From positions 1-64,000 of the forward strand of contig NZ_CP051677.1 in the NCBI RefSeq assembly GCF_012849055.1: a stretch of 64,000 nucleotides of DNA, written 5' to 3'. Shown here in pieces: positions 54,431-62,878 of this stretch; position 1 is the first letter of the stretch; the number at the start of each line of letters is the position of its first letter. The stretch comes from Spirosoma rhododendri. GTDB lineage: Bacteria; Bacteroidota; Bacteroidia; Cytophagales; Spirosomataceae. The notes below the pieces were generated by a model. The model searched no databases and was not told the origin of the DNA. It saw only the letters and a program-made list of their open reading frames with translations. The translations under genes were made by a program, and so were the position numbers.

Positions 54431-55622
54431 CTAGTCAGGTTTTACGTAACCGATACCCTCGGGAACGCTGCCGGTACCGGAAAAATTGGCTTCGTTGACT
54501 GTCGGTGCTATACCACCCGTTACGTCGAACGGTATTTTGCTGAGCAGGGCGCAGTGCGTGACTACATTGCGCTGGGTGCGGTTGTAAAAGCGGAAAGCGG
54601 GTTTGGTACCGCTGTCTATCGTACAGTTGCTATACAGCAGGGTCGCTCCGGTTATCGAGCCGGGCCGTACATCGACGAATACACCGCATTTACCGACGTT
54701 GCGGATCAAGTTATTCTGAACCGTCAATGGCCCCGGTGCCCTACGATGATCAGCCCGACACTCGGTGCGTTACTGATCTCGTTATCAGCGAAAAGACCCG
54801 AAACACCACCCCCAATTTGCACGCCATTGTCCTGATAGTTGGCGAACGGAGACAGCCCTGTCCGGTTAACCTGGTTGTGATAAACCTGGCTGTTGGCCGC
54901 GCAGGCATATTGAATCCCCTCGCATCCGGTCCGTTCGGTGCGGTTGTGGTGAATGCTCAGCCCCACTATTTCGTGGGGAAATACGGTAACACCCTGATTA
55001 GTAACGCCTTCATTCCAGAATGAGTTACCGATGTACAACCCTTCGCCCGCGTATCGTGTACGTAATTGTGGTGAATCAGGACGTTGTACATCGTGAAATT
55101 GCCCCGCCACGTGCTGGAGTCGCCAACGGCCGGGTCGGTCTTGGCCATGATGCCCGCGAAACCGGCCGTGTCGATCTCGACATGATGAACTTCGACGTCG
55201 GAACTTTTGCCGCCAATGGCCAGCGCACTGACGCCGACAGCCGGGGCCGAAATCCGAAAGCCGTACTCTGACTGGTGATCCCCCTGCCCGTTCAGGACGA
55301 CGTAGCGTGAGGCCGCAAACGTGACGTTGCTCAGTTGAGCCACCGACGAGTTGACGCGGACCTGCCCGCCGTAGTTGAGAAAAACAACGGGCCGGGTGGG
55401 GCTACCCATAAAGTTTTTGAAGCGAAAATACGTGTACTCCCCCGCCTGTACGGCTACCGTGTCGCCCGGTGATATGCCCATCATTTTTCCGTCGTATACA
55501 CCGGGTTTGGTAATGAGAATGCGGGGCACCGCAATCACCGGCGTGGGTGGCGGAGGGGCTTCGAGGGCTGTTCGACACATGGCTAACAGGCCAGCCGCAA
55601 ACAGCACGAGTAGCTGTTTCAT
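54431..55622 (-). CDS. right-handed beta-helix repeat protein, two frameshifts
   Basis: This secreted protein of about 395 residues has a signal peptide or lipobox (LLAMCRTALEAPPPP) followed by PRILITKPGVYDG. Parallel beta-helix turns follow, such as VEVHHVEIDTAGFAGIM, VLIHHNYVHDT, LYIGNSFWNEG, LSIHHNRTERTGCEGIQY, VYHNQVNRT and VQNNLIRNVGKCGVFVDV. The frame changes near 55048 (a GGG run after ACGC, minus strand) and near 54735 (GGGGCC). Each is cured by one extra base, giving HDTRGEGLYIG and GHRGPLTVQNN. Such folds occur in polysaccharide lyases and epimerases. Its place within the polysaccharide gene group fits a role on the exported glycan, which is inferred. Confidence 0.82.
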
Positions 55623-55684
55623 TTTTATGTAGCGAGGTTACGGTGGTATAGACTGCGGGGCCATCACGACCAGCCGCGTACAGC

Positions 55685-56548
55685 TTATCGGGCCTGGGCG
55701 GGAACCGACCCTCGACCCAGATACAAATGTAATCGCCTGGCCTCTTTGCGGATACGCCGGATAAGGGCTTTACCCAAACTACCAGACTCCATGAGCCGCC
55801 GGTCACTGGTCCATACCCGCGCCTGATCGGAACCGACGCGTTGAAGGCTACCACGTTCCATCAGGCAGTACGCCATCCAGCCATCTTCCGAGCGGCCGGT
55901 GCGTTTCCGATCCAGATCGTGCCGAAACCCGCCTATGGCTTGTGCGTCTGCCCGGCGGTAGGCGAAGTTAAAGCCCATCACATCGACAAATTCCCGATTA
56001 CGCCGTTTTACACGCTTGAACGATTCGGCCAGCAGTTCGTGCAAACCCAGTTGAAACCGGCTGTTGCCCGGACTGGGGATGAATGAATAGGCTCCGTACG
56101 TACACGATACGGCGTGGTTGCTCAGCGGCTTGATCAGCGAATCGACCCAGCCCGGCGGGTACAGGCTGTCGGAGTCGGCACTAGCTACGTACTGCCCACG
56201 CGCCATGTCGAGTCCGGCCTGCCGGGCGTAGCTAATTCCCTGCTCAACGACAAACACGGATCGAACACCACACTGATCGAGCAGCCACTGCGTTTTATCG
56301 GTCGAATTGTTATTCACGACGATCAGCTCGGTGCGGTACTGCGTGACCTGATCGGCCATCGAGGAGAGCGTTTGCAGAATAGTCGCTTCTTCGTTGTAGG
56401 CCGGTATGACGATAGATACCTCCGGGTCGTCGATCAGAAATCGGCTCAGTTTCGCCCGTAGCGGGACAAATGAATCAGCGGCAGGAGACGTGCGCTCCGC
56501 CAGCGGCAGATGCGCATTGATCCAGTAGGGAACGGTTAGCAGATGCAT
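55685..56548 (-). CDS. GT2 family glycosyltransferase
   Basis: This 287-residue GT-A enzyme opens the family domain with VSIVIPAYNEEATILQTL (near residue 42). The metal-binding DSD motif is in YVASADSDSLYPPGW (near 122), and RSEDGWMAYCLMERG carries the ED catalytic-base motif (near 226). A basic C-terminal helix (RRIRKEARRLHLYL) may associate with the membrane. The Met at 56548 (MHLLTVPYWINAH) is chosen because the gene upstream ends at 56556, leaving 7 bp. It is part of a four- or five-gene minus-strand polysaccharide group. Confidence 0.9.
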   Translation of the reverse strand: MHLLTVPYWINAHLPLAERTSPAADSFVPLRAKLSRFLIDDPEVSIVIPAYNEEATILQTLSSMADQVTQYRTELIVVNNNSTDKTQWLLDQCGVRSVFVVEQGISYARQAGLDMARGQYVASADSDSLYPPGWVDSLIKPLSNHAVSCTYGAYSFIPSPGNSRFQLGLHELLAESFKRVKRRNREFVDVMGFNFAYRRADAQAIGGFRHDLDRKRTGRSEDGWMAYCLMERGSLQRVGSDQARVWTSDRRLMESGSLGKALIRRIRKEARRLHLYLGRGSVPAQAR

Positions 56549-56555
56549 ACCTTGA

Positions 56556-57206
56556 TTATAAAGTAAGGGAGTGTTGGTTGACAGTTTCCGGGGCGACGCG
56601 CAGCCATTGCTCGCTATCGGCATCGTATTGTTTGAGTAGTCGGGCGGGGTTTCCGGCCACCACGCTGTAGGCGGGCACGTCTTTGGTGACGACGCTGCCA
56701 GCCGCCACAACCGCGTGTTTACCGATCCGTACCCCGCCTGTAATAACCACGTTGGCCCCAATCCAGCACTCATCCTCGATAAGCACGGGGCGGCTCGTGG
56801 TGGGTTGCTGCCGAATGGGCTTGTGCACGTCGGTATAGACGTGATTCAGGCCCGACACGACGACGTGCTGCGCGATAATTACCTGATTGCCAATCGTGAC
56901 CGGCCCGATCACCACGCTACCAATACCAACGCGGCTATAGTCGCCGACGCGCACCGGCCCGACGCCATTGTTGATAACGCAGTAGTCTTCGATGGTTGCC
57001 TGCGCCCCCAGCTGAAAAGGCTGGAACGGCAGTACGTCCATACGGGCAGAGCGGCAGATTCGGGCACCGCGCCCCCGCTGGTGTACCCAGGGATTGATCA
57101 GCCAGCTGACCCACCGGCGGGGGCGCGCCTGCCCGGCCGGAACCAGCAGGTAGTGGACCAGCTTTTTCAGCCCGGCATTCCCTTTTACATAGTCAGACAG
57201 GTTCAT
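56556..57206 (-). CDS. left-handed beta-helix (hexapeptide) acyltransferase
   Basis: This 216-residue sugar O- or N-acyltransferase is of the WcaF/CysE-like hexapeptide type. Repeats run from [20 protein letters not shown] through [20 protein letters not shown] to [19 protein letters not shown] and the final [18 protein letters not shown], followed by [11 protein letters not shown]. The catalytic His is probably in [12 protein letters not shown]. It likely acetylates a sugar of the polysaccharide. Its start overlaps the end of the GT4 gene by 14 bp, and it is followed at 7 bp by the GT2. Confidence 0.92.
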   Translation of the reverse strand: MNLSDYVKGNAGLKKLVHYLLVPAGQARPRRWVSWLINPWVHQRGRGARICRSARMDVLPFQPFQLGAQATIEDYCVINNGVGPVRVGDYSRVGIGSVVIGPVTIGNQVIIAQHVVVSGLNHVYTDVHKPIRQQPTTSRPVLIEDECWIGANVVITGGVRIGKHAVVAAGSVVTKDVPAYSVVAGNPARLLKQYDADSEQWLRVAPETVNQHSLTL

Positions 57207-58389
57207 TGCGCAGCGTATCGACGAGTGTTGGTTGGTGGCTAATCAGTTCATGCTGTGCCTGCACGAGCAGCCCGACCGAGTGGGCCCACGTATGCTGCCG
57301 GGCAAACGCTATGCAGGCGTCGGGTGGGGCGGGTAAGTACCCATCGAGCAGGCCCCGAATATGTTCGACAAACTCAGTGCCATTGGCCGCCAGCCGTACG
57401 TAATCGGCAAACAGCGCCATAGTCTCCGTTTTGAGCGCCACTACGGGCTTACCCATCGCCAGATACTCATCGATCTTGCGGGGGTAGTTACCGATGGTCA
57501 GTTCGTTGAGTTGCTGTGGGTTGATGGCTACGTCGAGATGGGCCAGATACGCTGGCAGCTGGGCCATTGGTTTGGCCCCCAGAAAGTGCACGTTGGGCAG
57601 TTCATGCAGGGCACTTTGCCGAAAAGCATCATCCTCCGGGCCGATAAGCACCAGCTGCCAGTCGGGATGGGTATGCGCAGCCAGCACCAGCCAGTCGATC
57701 GTCAGCCGGGCTGCGTTCAGCGCTCCCAGGTAGCCAATACGCGGATGGGCGATTCGGGTAAGCTCGTCGGGTTCAGGGTGGCTTACGGCCGGGTCGAACT
57801 GGTGCAGATCGCACCCCTGCCCGATGTCGACAGTTCGTGGGTTGTGCTGCCGGGCCAGCCGGGCCAGGTACGCTGAATTGGCCGCTACGAACGTCGCTTT
57901 TCGCATCAGCGCCGGTTCCAGTCGCTGCCCGTGCCGCTGCCAGTACCCTATCGCCAGCAGGTTGTCGCGGGTGTAATAAATGAACTGGCGCGGTTTCAGC
58001 AGATCGGGCAAATAAAAGCTGCGCACCATGTCGCTGTCATTGAAGAGCACCACATCAGCAAACCCTAACTGCTTGACCGTCTGCTGAATACACTGAGCGA
58101 CCCGACGGTTGTTCCAGTAGTTGAGCCGGTCGTACAACCAGCCGTCGGGTAGCCAGTTGAGCGGGCAGATTTGCAGCCTGGGCGTCAGCACCCAGCACGT
58201 TGCGCCGACGTGCATCAGCTCGTCGTCTGCCGGGTCTGCTGCCTGCGTACGCCGTAATGCCGTCAGCCAGTCATCGGGCGGATTTACGTACAGGACCCGG
58301 TGCGCTTTGGCAAGTTCCAGCGCAATATCCTTGCAATTTCCACCCAGCGGCAAATTCCACGGCTGAAGCCCAACGATTACGTAATCCAT
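57193..58389 (-). CDS. GT4 (group 1) family glycosyltransferase
   Basis: This 398-residue GT-B enzyme starts [21 protein letters not shown]. The donor half shows [18 protein letters not shown] (near 233), [22 protein letters not shown] (near 288) and the E-x7-E-like [19 protein letters not shown] (near 325). The acceptor side has [15 protein letters not shown] (near 137), as in Bacteroidota exopolysaccharide glycosyltransferases. It is the first gene of the minus-strand polysaccharide group and is divergent from the TolC-like gene. Confidence 0.9.
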   Translation of the reverse strand: MDYVIVGLQPWNLPLGGNCKDIALELAKAHRVLYVNPPDDWLTALRRTQAADPADDELMHVGATCWVLTPRLQICPLNWLPDGWLYDRLNYWNNRRVAQCIQQTVKQLGFADVVLFNDSDMVRSFYLPDLLKPRQFIYYTRDNLLAIGYWQRHGQRLEPALMRKATFVAANSAYLARLARQHNPRTVDIGQGCDLHQFDPAVSHPEPDELTRIAHPRIGYLGALNAARLTIDWLVLAAHTHPDWQLVLIGPEDDAFRQSALHELPNVHFLGAKPMAQLPAYLAHLDVAINPQQLNELTIGNYPRKIDEYLAMGKPVVALKTETMALFADYVRLAANGTEFVEHIRGLLDGYLPAPPDACIAFARQHTWAHSVGLLVQAQHELISHQPTLVDTLRNEPV

Positions 58390-58496
58390 ACCGACTTATC
58401 ACATAAATGGTAATATAATTCATACTATAAGTATGCCAAATGAAATTTTGGTAAACAAATTGTAGCTGAAAGATTACCCTATAATTCAATAAGCTT
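58390..58496. promoter_or_regulatory. divergent promoter region of the polysaccharide locus
   Basis: This AT-rich 107-bp region lies between the divergent GT4 and TolC-like genes, in contrast to the GC-rich coding DNA on both sides. It contains a perfect dyad CATACTATAAGTATG (58421-58435), a possible operator. Towards the plus-strand gene lies TTGTAG, then TATAATTC near 58480. Promoter elements are not certain. Confidence 0.45.
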
Positions 58497-59309
58497 ATGT
58501 GGCTCCTCTCTCTCTTCAGTCGTTACCGGCCACTCATCGTTTTTCTATCTATCGCAGCGCTGGCGGCAGGCAGCGCGGAAGCACAGCGCTTTCCAACGGC
58601 ATCGGCTGATCGACGAGTCACGGCAAAACCGCTGCCGCTGTCATCGGATACCGCCCTGCTCGATGTGAGTAAATCGCTGGCGGAGCAAATGGTCCCCTTC
58701 GAACGTATCTACCAGCTGGCACTCGAACATTCACCCGCCGTGCGCTTTGAAGACGCCATGGTCGACGGGAAAGTGGCCAACCTGCAAGTCACGAAAGTGC
58801 TGATTCTGCAAGGAGTAAGCCCGTTTTTCACCTACGCGTCTGGCAATCAGGCGTACATCAACACGGGTTCCGTCACCAGCGATTTCCTCCAGCTGGCCAA
58901 CGGGCGTCGGTTCGGCATAAATGTTCAGTTATCGATGGCCGAAGTGGTGGGTCGTCGGTACCGGCTCAATCAGATGCGCTCCGAACTGAAAGCGGCCAAC
59001 GCCCGGCGCGACATCATCAAAGTAGAACTACGCCGGGATTTGAACCGGTCTTACCAGGCAACCATGACCGCCCACCGCCTGCTTGGCATCCGCATTCGCG
59101 ATGCACAGTCGGCCATGATCGCTTTTCGCATTGCGGAGGTCGAAATGCAGCAGGGCAAGATCTCGTCGGTCGCCTTCGCCAGTGTCAGCAACGTGCTGGC
59201 CATTGCCCAGTCCAACGTCGAGAAGGAACGGGGTGATTTTTTAACCTACCTGTACGACATGGTCGCCCTGACGGGTGTCGACCTGATGGCACTACTGGCT
59301 AACCGCTGA
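58497..59309 (+). CDS. half-length TolC-family outer membrane protein
   Basis: This 270-residue exported protein has a signal peptide (about residues 1-30, ending GSAEAQ) and resembles the outer membrane efflux protein family: FERIYQLALEHSPAVRFEDA, then long amphipathic helices (YRLNQMRSELKAANARRDIIK, LRRDLNRSYQATMTAHRLLG). Full TolC homologues have about 420-480 residues in two repeated halves; only one half is here. It starts the plus-strand arm and is followed after 9 bp by the Wzz-like gene, so it may be the outer-membrane partner for polysaccharide export in place of Wza. That role is inferred. Confidence 0.75.
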   Translation: MWLLSLFSRYRPLIVFLSIAALAAGSAEAQRFPTASADRRVTAKPLPLSSDTALLDVSKSLAEQMVPFERIYQLALEHSPAVRFEDAMVDGKVANLQVTKVLILQGVSPFFTYASGNQAYINTGSVTSDFLQLANGRRFGINVQLSMAEVVGRRYRLNQMRSELKAANARRDIIKVELRRDLNRSYQATMTAHRLLGIRIRDAQSAMIAFRIAEVEMQQGKISSVAFASVSNVLAIAQSNVEKERGDFLTYLYDMVALTGVDLMALLANR

Positions 59310-59318
59310 ACAGACCGG

Positions 59319-61529
59319 ATGAAACTACTACTGATCAGCCGTGTATTCCGCAAAAAATGGTTCTGGCTCCTGCTGTTTCCCATCACAACGGCGGGTACCG
59401 TCGTGTATCTGAGTCGGGATATGCAGCGCGAGTACGTGACCAACGCGACGATCTACACGGGTCTGGCATCGGGTTATTCAATCACCAGCAGCGAAGATTC
59501 CCGCGTCGATTACTACGCCATCAACAACGCGTTCGACAACCTGATTACGACCATCAAATCCAGCGAAACAATCGAAGACGTTGCGCTGCATCTGCTGGCC
59601 AGCCACCTGCAACTGACCAAACCCAACCCGTACATACTCGGCCCCAAAGGACTGGCTAAACTAAACGAGCTGATCGACGCGAAAAACCGGCAGTTGCTGG
59701 TAATCGCCGGGAACGAAGCCGCGACCTACGAACGGCTCAAACTGCTCGCCCACCGCCCCGAAAACAACCTGCTCAAAAAAATCCTGTACGACTCCAAGTC
59801 AAACTATGCCATTGAAGGCATCACCAGTCGGCTGACCGTTGCCCGCAAAAACACCAGTGATATGCTGGAACTGTCGTTCAAGGCCGACGATCCGGCGGTC
59901 TGCCAGCACACCCTGCGCGACCTGATCGATGTGTTTCGGGAACGGTACACGCAGATGAAGTCGTCGGAGACCGACAATGTCGTGCATTACTTCGAGAAGC
60001 AGGTTCATCAATCGTACAAGAGCCTACAGGGGGCCGAAAACACCCTGCGGGATTTTGGCGTCGATCACAAAATCATCAATTACGGCGAACAGTCGAAGTT
60101 TGTTGCGGAGTCGAAGGAAGACATGACGACCGACTACAACCGGGAAGTGATGCGGTTCCGCGCGGCTAAAGCAGCCATCAGTACCCTTGAGAAGCGGCTT
60201 TCCAACCGGATGACCGTCGTAACGACCAACGACGATATTCTGGCCCGGCGTACCGAACTAGGGAAGGTGCAGCTGCAACTGGCCAACGCCATGGCCACGG
60301 GTAAGCCACAGTCCGTAATTGAGCCGATTCAGAACACGTTTACCCGGCTGTCGGAGGAGTTGCGGCAGGTGGCCCACACGTACTACAACCTGAACAATTC
60401 GCAGGAAGGATTGCCCCAGAGCAACCTGCTCGACGACTGGCTGAACAAGCTGATCGAGTACGAAGAGTCGGGTGCCCGCATCACCGTCATGCAGAAACGA
60501 CTGCGTGAATACGACGCCATCTACACGGAGTTTGCCCCGCTGGGGTCGACACTGAACCGGATGGAGCGCGAAGTTGGTGTTGCCGAGAAGGAATACCTGT
60601 CGGTGCTGCACGGGTTGAATCAGGCCCGGCTGCGGCAGAAGAATCTGCAAATGAGCGGCCCGCTGTCGGTGCTCGATCCCCCCAAGTTTCCCCTGTCGCC
60701 CGAACCATCTAAACGCGCGGTACTGGTTATCGCGGCATTCATAGCCGGGTTTGTGGTCATGTTCACGTTTTTCCTGGTCCGCGAACTTCTCAACGGCAGC
60801 ATCCGCACCCCGGAGGAAGCCGAGAAGCGCGTTGGGCTACCCCTGGCGGCTGCCTTCCCGCTCATCAACAAAAAGACCACGAGCGGAACGCTATTGAGGC
60901 TGCGCCATGATATGCTGGAGCAGCTGCGTAGTGTGCTGATGATCGAAACGACAGCGGCCCGGTCAGGTACGGCCCGACCAGTCAATAATTACCACCTGAT
61001 TATTCTGTTTAGCACCCGGCCAACCGACCGCCCCTCGTGGGTCGGTACGTTTCTGGCCGATTTGCTGACGCAGGCCGGTCACAGTGTCGCTTACCTCTAC
61101 CCGCACGACACGGTCATGACCGACGCCCGCCCCGACCACGAAGAATGCTGGCGACCATATTACCCCGGTCCGCACTTTTCCGATACGCGCCACGTCGGCG
61201 AACTGGTCAGCGCAGCCGGTTTCAGCGGGTCCAGCCTGTCCTACGTGTTTCTGGAACTCCCGGCTCTGCGGGAAATGGCCATTCCGGCGGCCCTCGTCGC
61301 GCAGGCCAGCCTGTCGCTGCTGATCCTGGACGCAGCCAGTCAATGGGCACGGCTAGACAGCGAACTGGTCAATTTTTACCGCCGGGCCAGCCACAACAAC
61401 GTGATGATGGTGGTCGATCAGGTCGAACCCGATCTGCTCGAACCCCTGACCGGCCCGATTGGCAGCAAAAACCGGAAGCGGCAGCCCAAACCCGAACCAA
61501 CTCACCCTACCCAGACGCCAGCCGCATGA
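59319..61529 (+). CDS. Wzz/GumC-like polysaccharide co-polymerase with degenerate ATPase domain
   Basis: This 736-residue inner-membrane protein has a first membrane helix at about residues 13-30 (WFWLLLFPITTAGTVVYL). A large periplasmic coiled-coil region (about 35-460) follows, with a second helix near 470-490 (AVLVIAAFIAGFVVMFTFFLV). The proline-rich PPKFPLSPEPSKRAV before it is typical of Wzz/GumC proteins. The cytoplasmic C-terminal domain (about 545-720) looks like a tyrosine-kinase/ParA-type fold: YHLIILFSTRPTDRPS..., AGHSVAYLYPHD, SLLILDAASQWARLDSEL. The Walker A lysine loop is absent, as is a tyrosine cluster at the end. Chain-length control and export are inferred. Confidence 0.85.
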   Translation: MKLLLISRVFRKKWFWLLLFPITTAGTVVYLSRDMQREYVTNATIYTGLASGYSITSSEDSRVDYYAINNAFDNLITTIKSSETIEDVALHLLASHLQLTKPNPYILGPKGLAKLNELIDAKNRQLLVIAGNEAATYERLKLLAHRPENNLLKKILYDSKSNYAIEGITSRLTVARKNTSDMLELSFKADDPAVCQHTLRDLIDVFRERYTQMKSSETDNVVHYFEKQVHQSYKSLQGAENTLRDFGVDHKIINYGEQSKFVAESKEDMTTDYNREVMRFRAAKAAISTLEKRLSNRMTVVTTNDDILARRTELGKVQLQLANAMATGKPQSVIEPIQNTFTRLSEELRQVAHTYYNLNNSQEGLPQSNLLDDWLNKLIEYEESGARITVMQKRLREYDAIYTEFAPLGSTLNRMEREVGVAEKEYLSVLHGLNQARLRQKNLQMSGPLSVLDPPKFPLSPEPSKRAVLVIAAFIAGFVVMFTFFLVRELLNGSIRTPEEAEKRVGLPLAAAFPLINKKTTSGTLLRLRHDMLEQLRSVLMIETTAARSGTARPVNNYHLIILFSTRPTDRPSWVGTFLADLLTQAGHSVAYLYPHDTVMTDARPDHEECWRPYYPGPHFSDTRHVGELVSAAGFSGSSLSYVFLELPALREMAIPAALVAQASLSLLILDAASQWARLDSELVNFYRRASHNNVMMVVDQVEPDLLEPLTGPIGSKNRKRQPKPEPTHPTQTPAA

Positions 61530-62878
61530 CGATAAAAGCAATACAAACCGCCGGGCGGCAGTTCATTCGCACCAACGCGTTCGTGTCGCTGGCGGGCAAC
61601 GGCCTGTCGGCCGTGCTGGGGCTGGCAACGCTGGCCCTGCTGGCAAGGCTATGCAATCAGGACGAGCTGGGTAACTGGCTGCTGTTCCTGACCGTCTACG
61701 CCCTGACCGACACCCTCAGGTCGGGCCTGCTGCTCAACGCGCTGATCCGCAACCTGGCCACCGAACAGGACCCACTGCAACTGCGCCGGTGGGCCGGAGC
61801 CGCCTGGCAACTGTCGTTTGGCCTGCTGGGTGGCCTGAGTGTGCTGCTGCTGGGCGGGGCGGCTGTGGGGTACTGGCTCGGCTACGGCCCCGACTGGCCA
61901 CTCCGGGCAACCTGGCTGACGGTGCTGGGGCTAGTCTCGCTGCCGGTCAACATCAGCGGGTGGCTGTTGCAGGCCCGTGCCCGCTTCAAAGCCATGCAGC
62001 TCGTTCGCATCAGCGTACAGGTTCTGTTTCTGGGCAGTATCGGGCTGGGCTACTGGCTGCACCAACTCGACAGTACCTATCTGTTCACGGCCTACACGCT
62101 GACGCATCTGCTGGTGGGGGGCGTCGTGATCGTCAACGGATGGGCTCAGTTGGGAACGGTGCTGAGCGGCACGTCCGTCGAACGGCGGGTGCTGCTGGGG
62201 TTCGGCCGGTACAGCATGGGTACATTATTACTATCGAATTTACTTCGTAGCTCCGACCGGCTGCTGATTGGTTCGCTGATAGGGCCGGAAGCGGTAGTTA
62301 TATACACCCTGCCGCAGCGGCTGATCGAACTGATCGAAATGCCGATTCGCAGTATTGTCATTACCGATATGCCCTTGCTGGCCCGGCAGTATGGGCAACG
62401 CCCCCTACCAGCGTGGGCCGCTTACTTCAATCAGCAGGCCGGGCGGCTGTGGCTGCTGGTACTGCCGCTGTCGGTGGGCGGCATCGTCGCGGCCGGGCCG
62501 CTGGTTCAGCTGCTGGGGGGCGGCAATTACGCCGATAGTGCCGCTATTCTGCGCTGCTTCATGGTGTACGCCCTGTTTTTACCGCTGGAACGGTACTCCG
62601 GCATCGGCCTCGATATCGTCGACAAACCGGCTCAGAACCTGCTGAAAGTGGGCTGTATGCTGCTTGTCAACCTGCTGGGCGATCTGCTGGCCATTCTGCT
62701 ATTCCAATCCGTGCTGGGTGTGGCGGTGGCGTCGGTGGCTACGTTTCTGGCGGGCCTGCTGCTTGGCTTTCGCCTGCTTCAGGCGCACGCACCCGTGTCG
62801 ATAAAAGGGGCGGTCGTCGCGGGAACCAAACAAGTTCGGGACCTCACCAAAAAGATGCAGCATGAGTGGGTTCACTAA
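61526..62878 (+). CDS. polysaccharide flippase (Wzx/MATE-like)
   Basis: This 450-residue inner-membrane protein has about twelve hydrophobic segments of the oligosaccharide flippase (Polysacc_synt) family. VSLAGNGLSAVLGLATLALLA lies near residue 21. YSMGTLLLSNLLRSSDRLLIG (near 232) with IGPEAVVIYTLPQRLIELI is the characteristic central region. It moves lipid-linked repeat units to the periplasm. The start ATG at 61526 overlaps the stop of the Wzz-like gene as ATGA. In-frame sequence upstream of it lies inside that gene and is not used. Confidence 0.9.
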   Translation: MTIKAIQTAGRQFIRTNAFVSLAGNGLSAVLGLATLALLARLCNQDELGNWLLFLTVYALTDTLRSGLLLNALIRNLATEQDPLQLRRWAGAAWQLSFGLLGGLSVLLLGGAAVGYWLGYGPDWPLRATWLTVLGLVSLPVNISGWLLQARARFKAMQLVRISVQVLFLGSIGLGYWLHQLDSTYLFTAYTLTHLLVGGVVIVNGWAQLGTVLSGTSVERRVLLGFGRYSMGTLLLSNLLRSSDRLLIGSLIGPEAVVIYTLPQRLIELIEMPIRSIVITDMPLLARQYGQRPLPAWAAYFNQQAGRLWLLVLPLSVGGIVAAGPLVQLLGGGNYADSAAILRCFMVYALFLPLERYSGIGLDIVDKPAQNLLKVGCMLLVNLLGDLLAILLFQSVLGVAVASVATFLAGLLLGFRLLQAHAPVSIKGAVVAGTKQVRDLTKKMQHEWVH

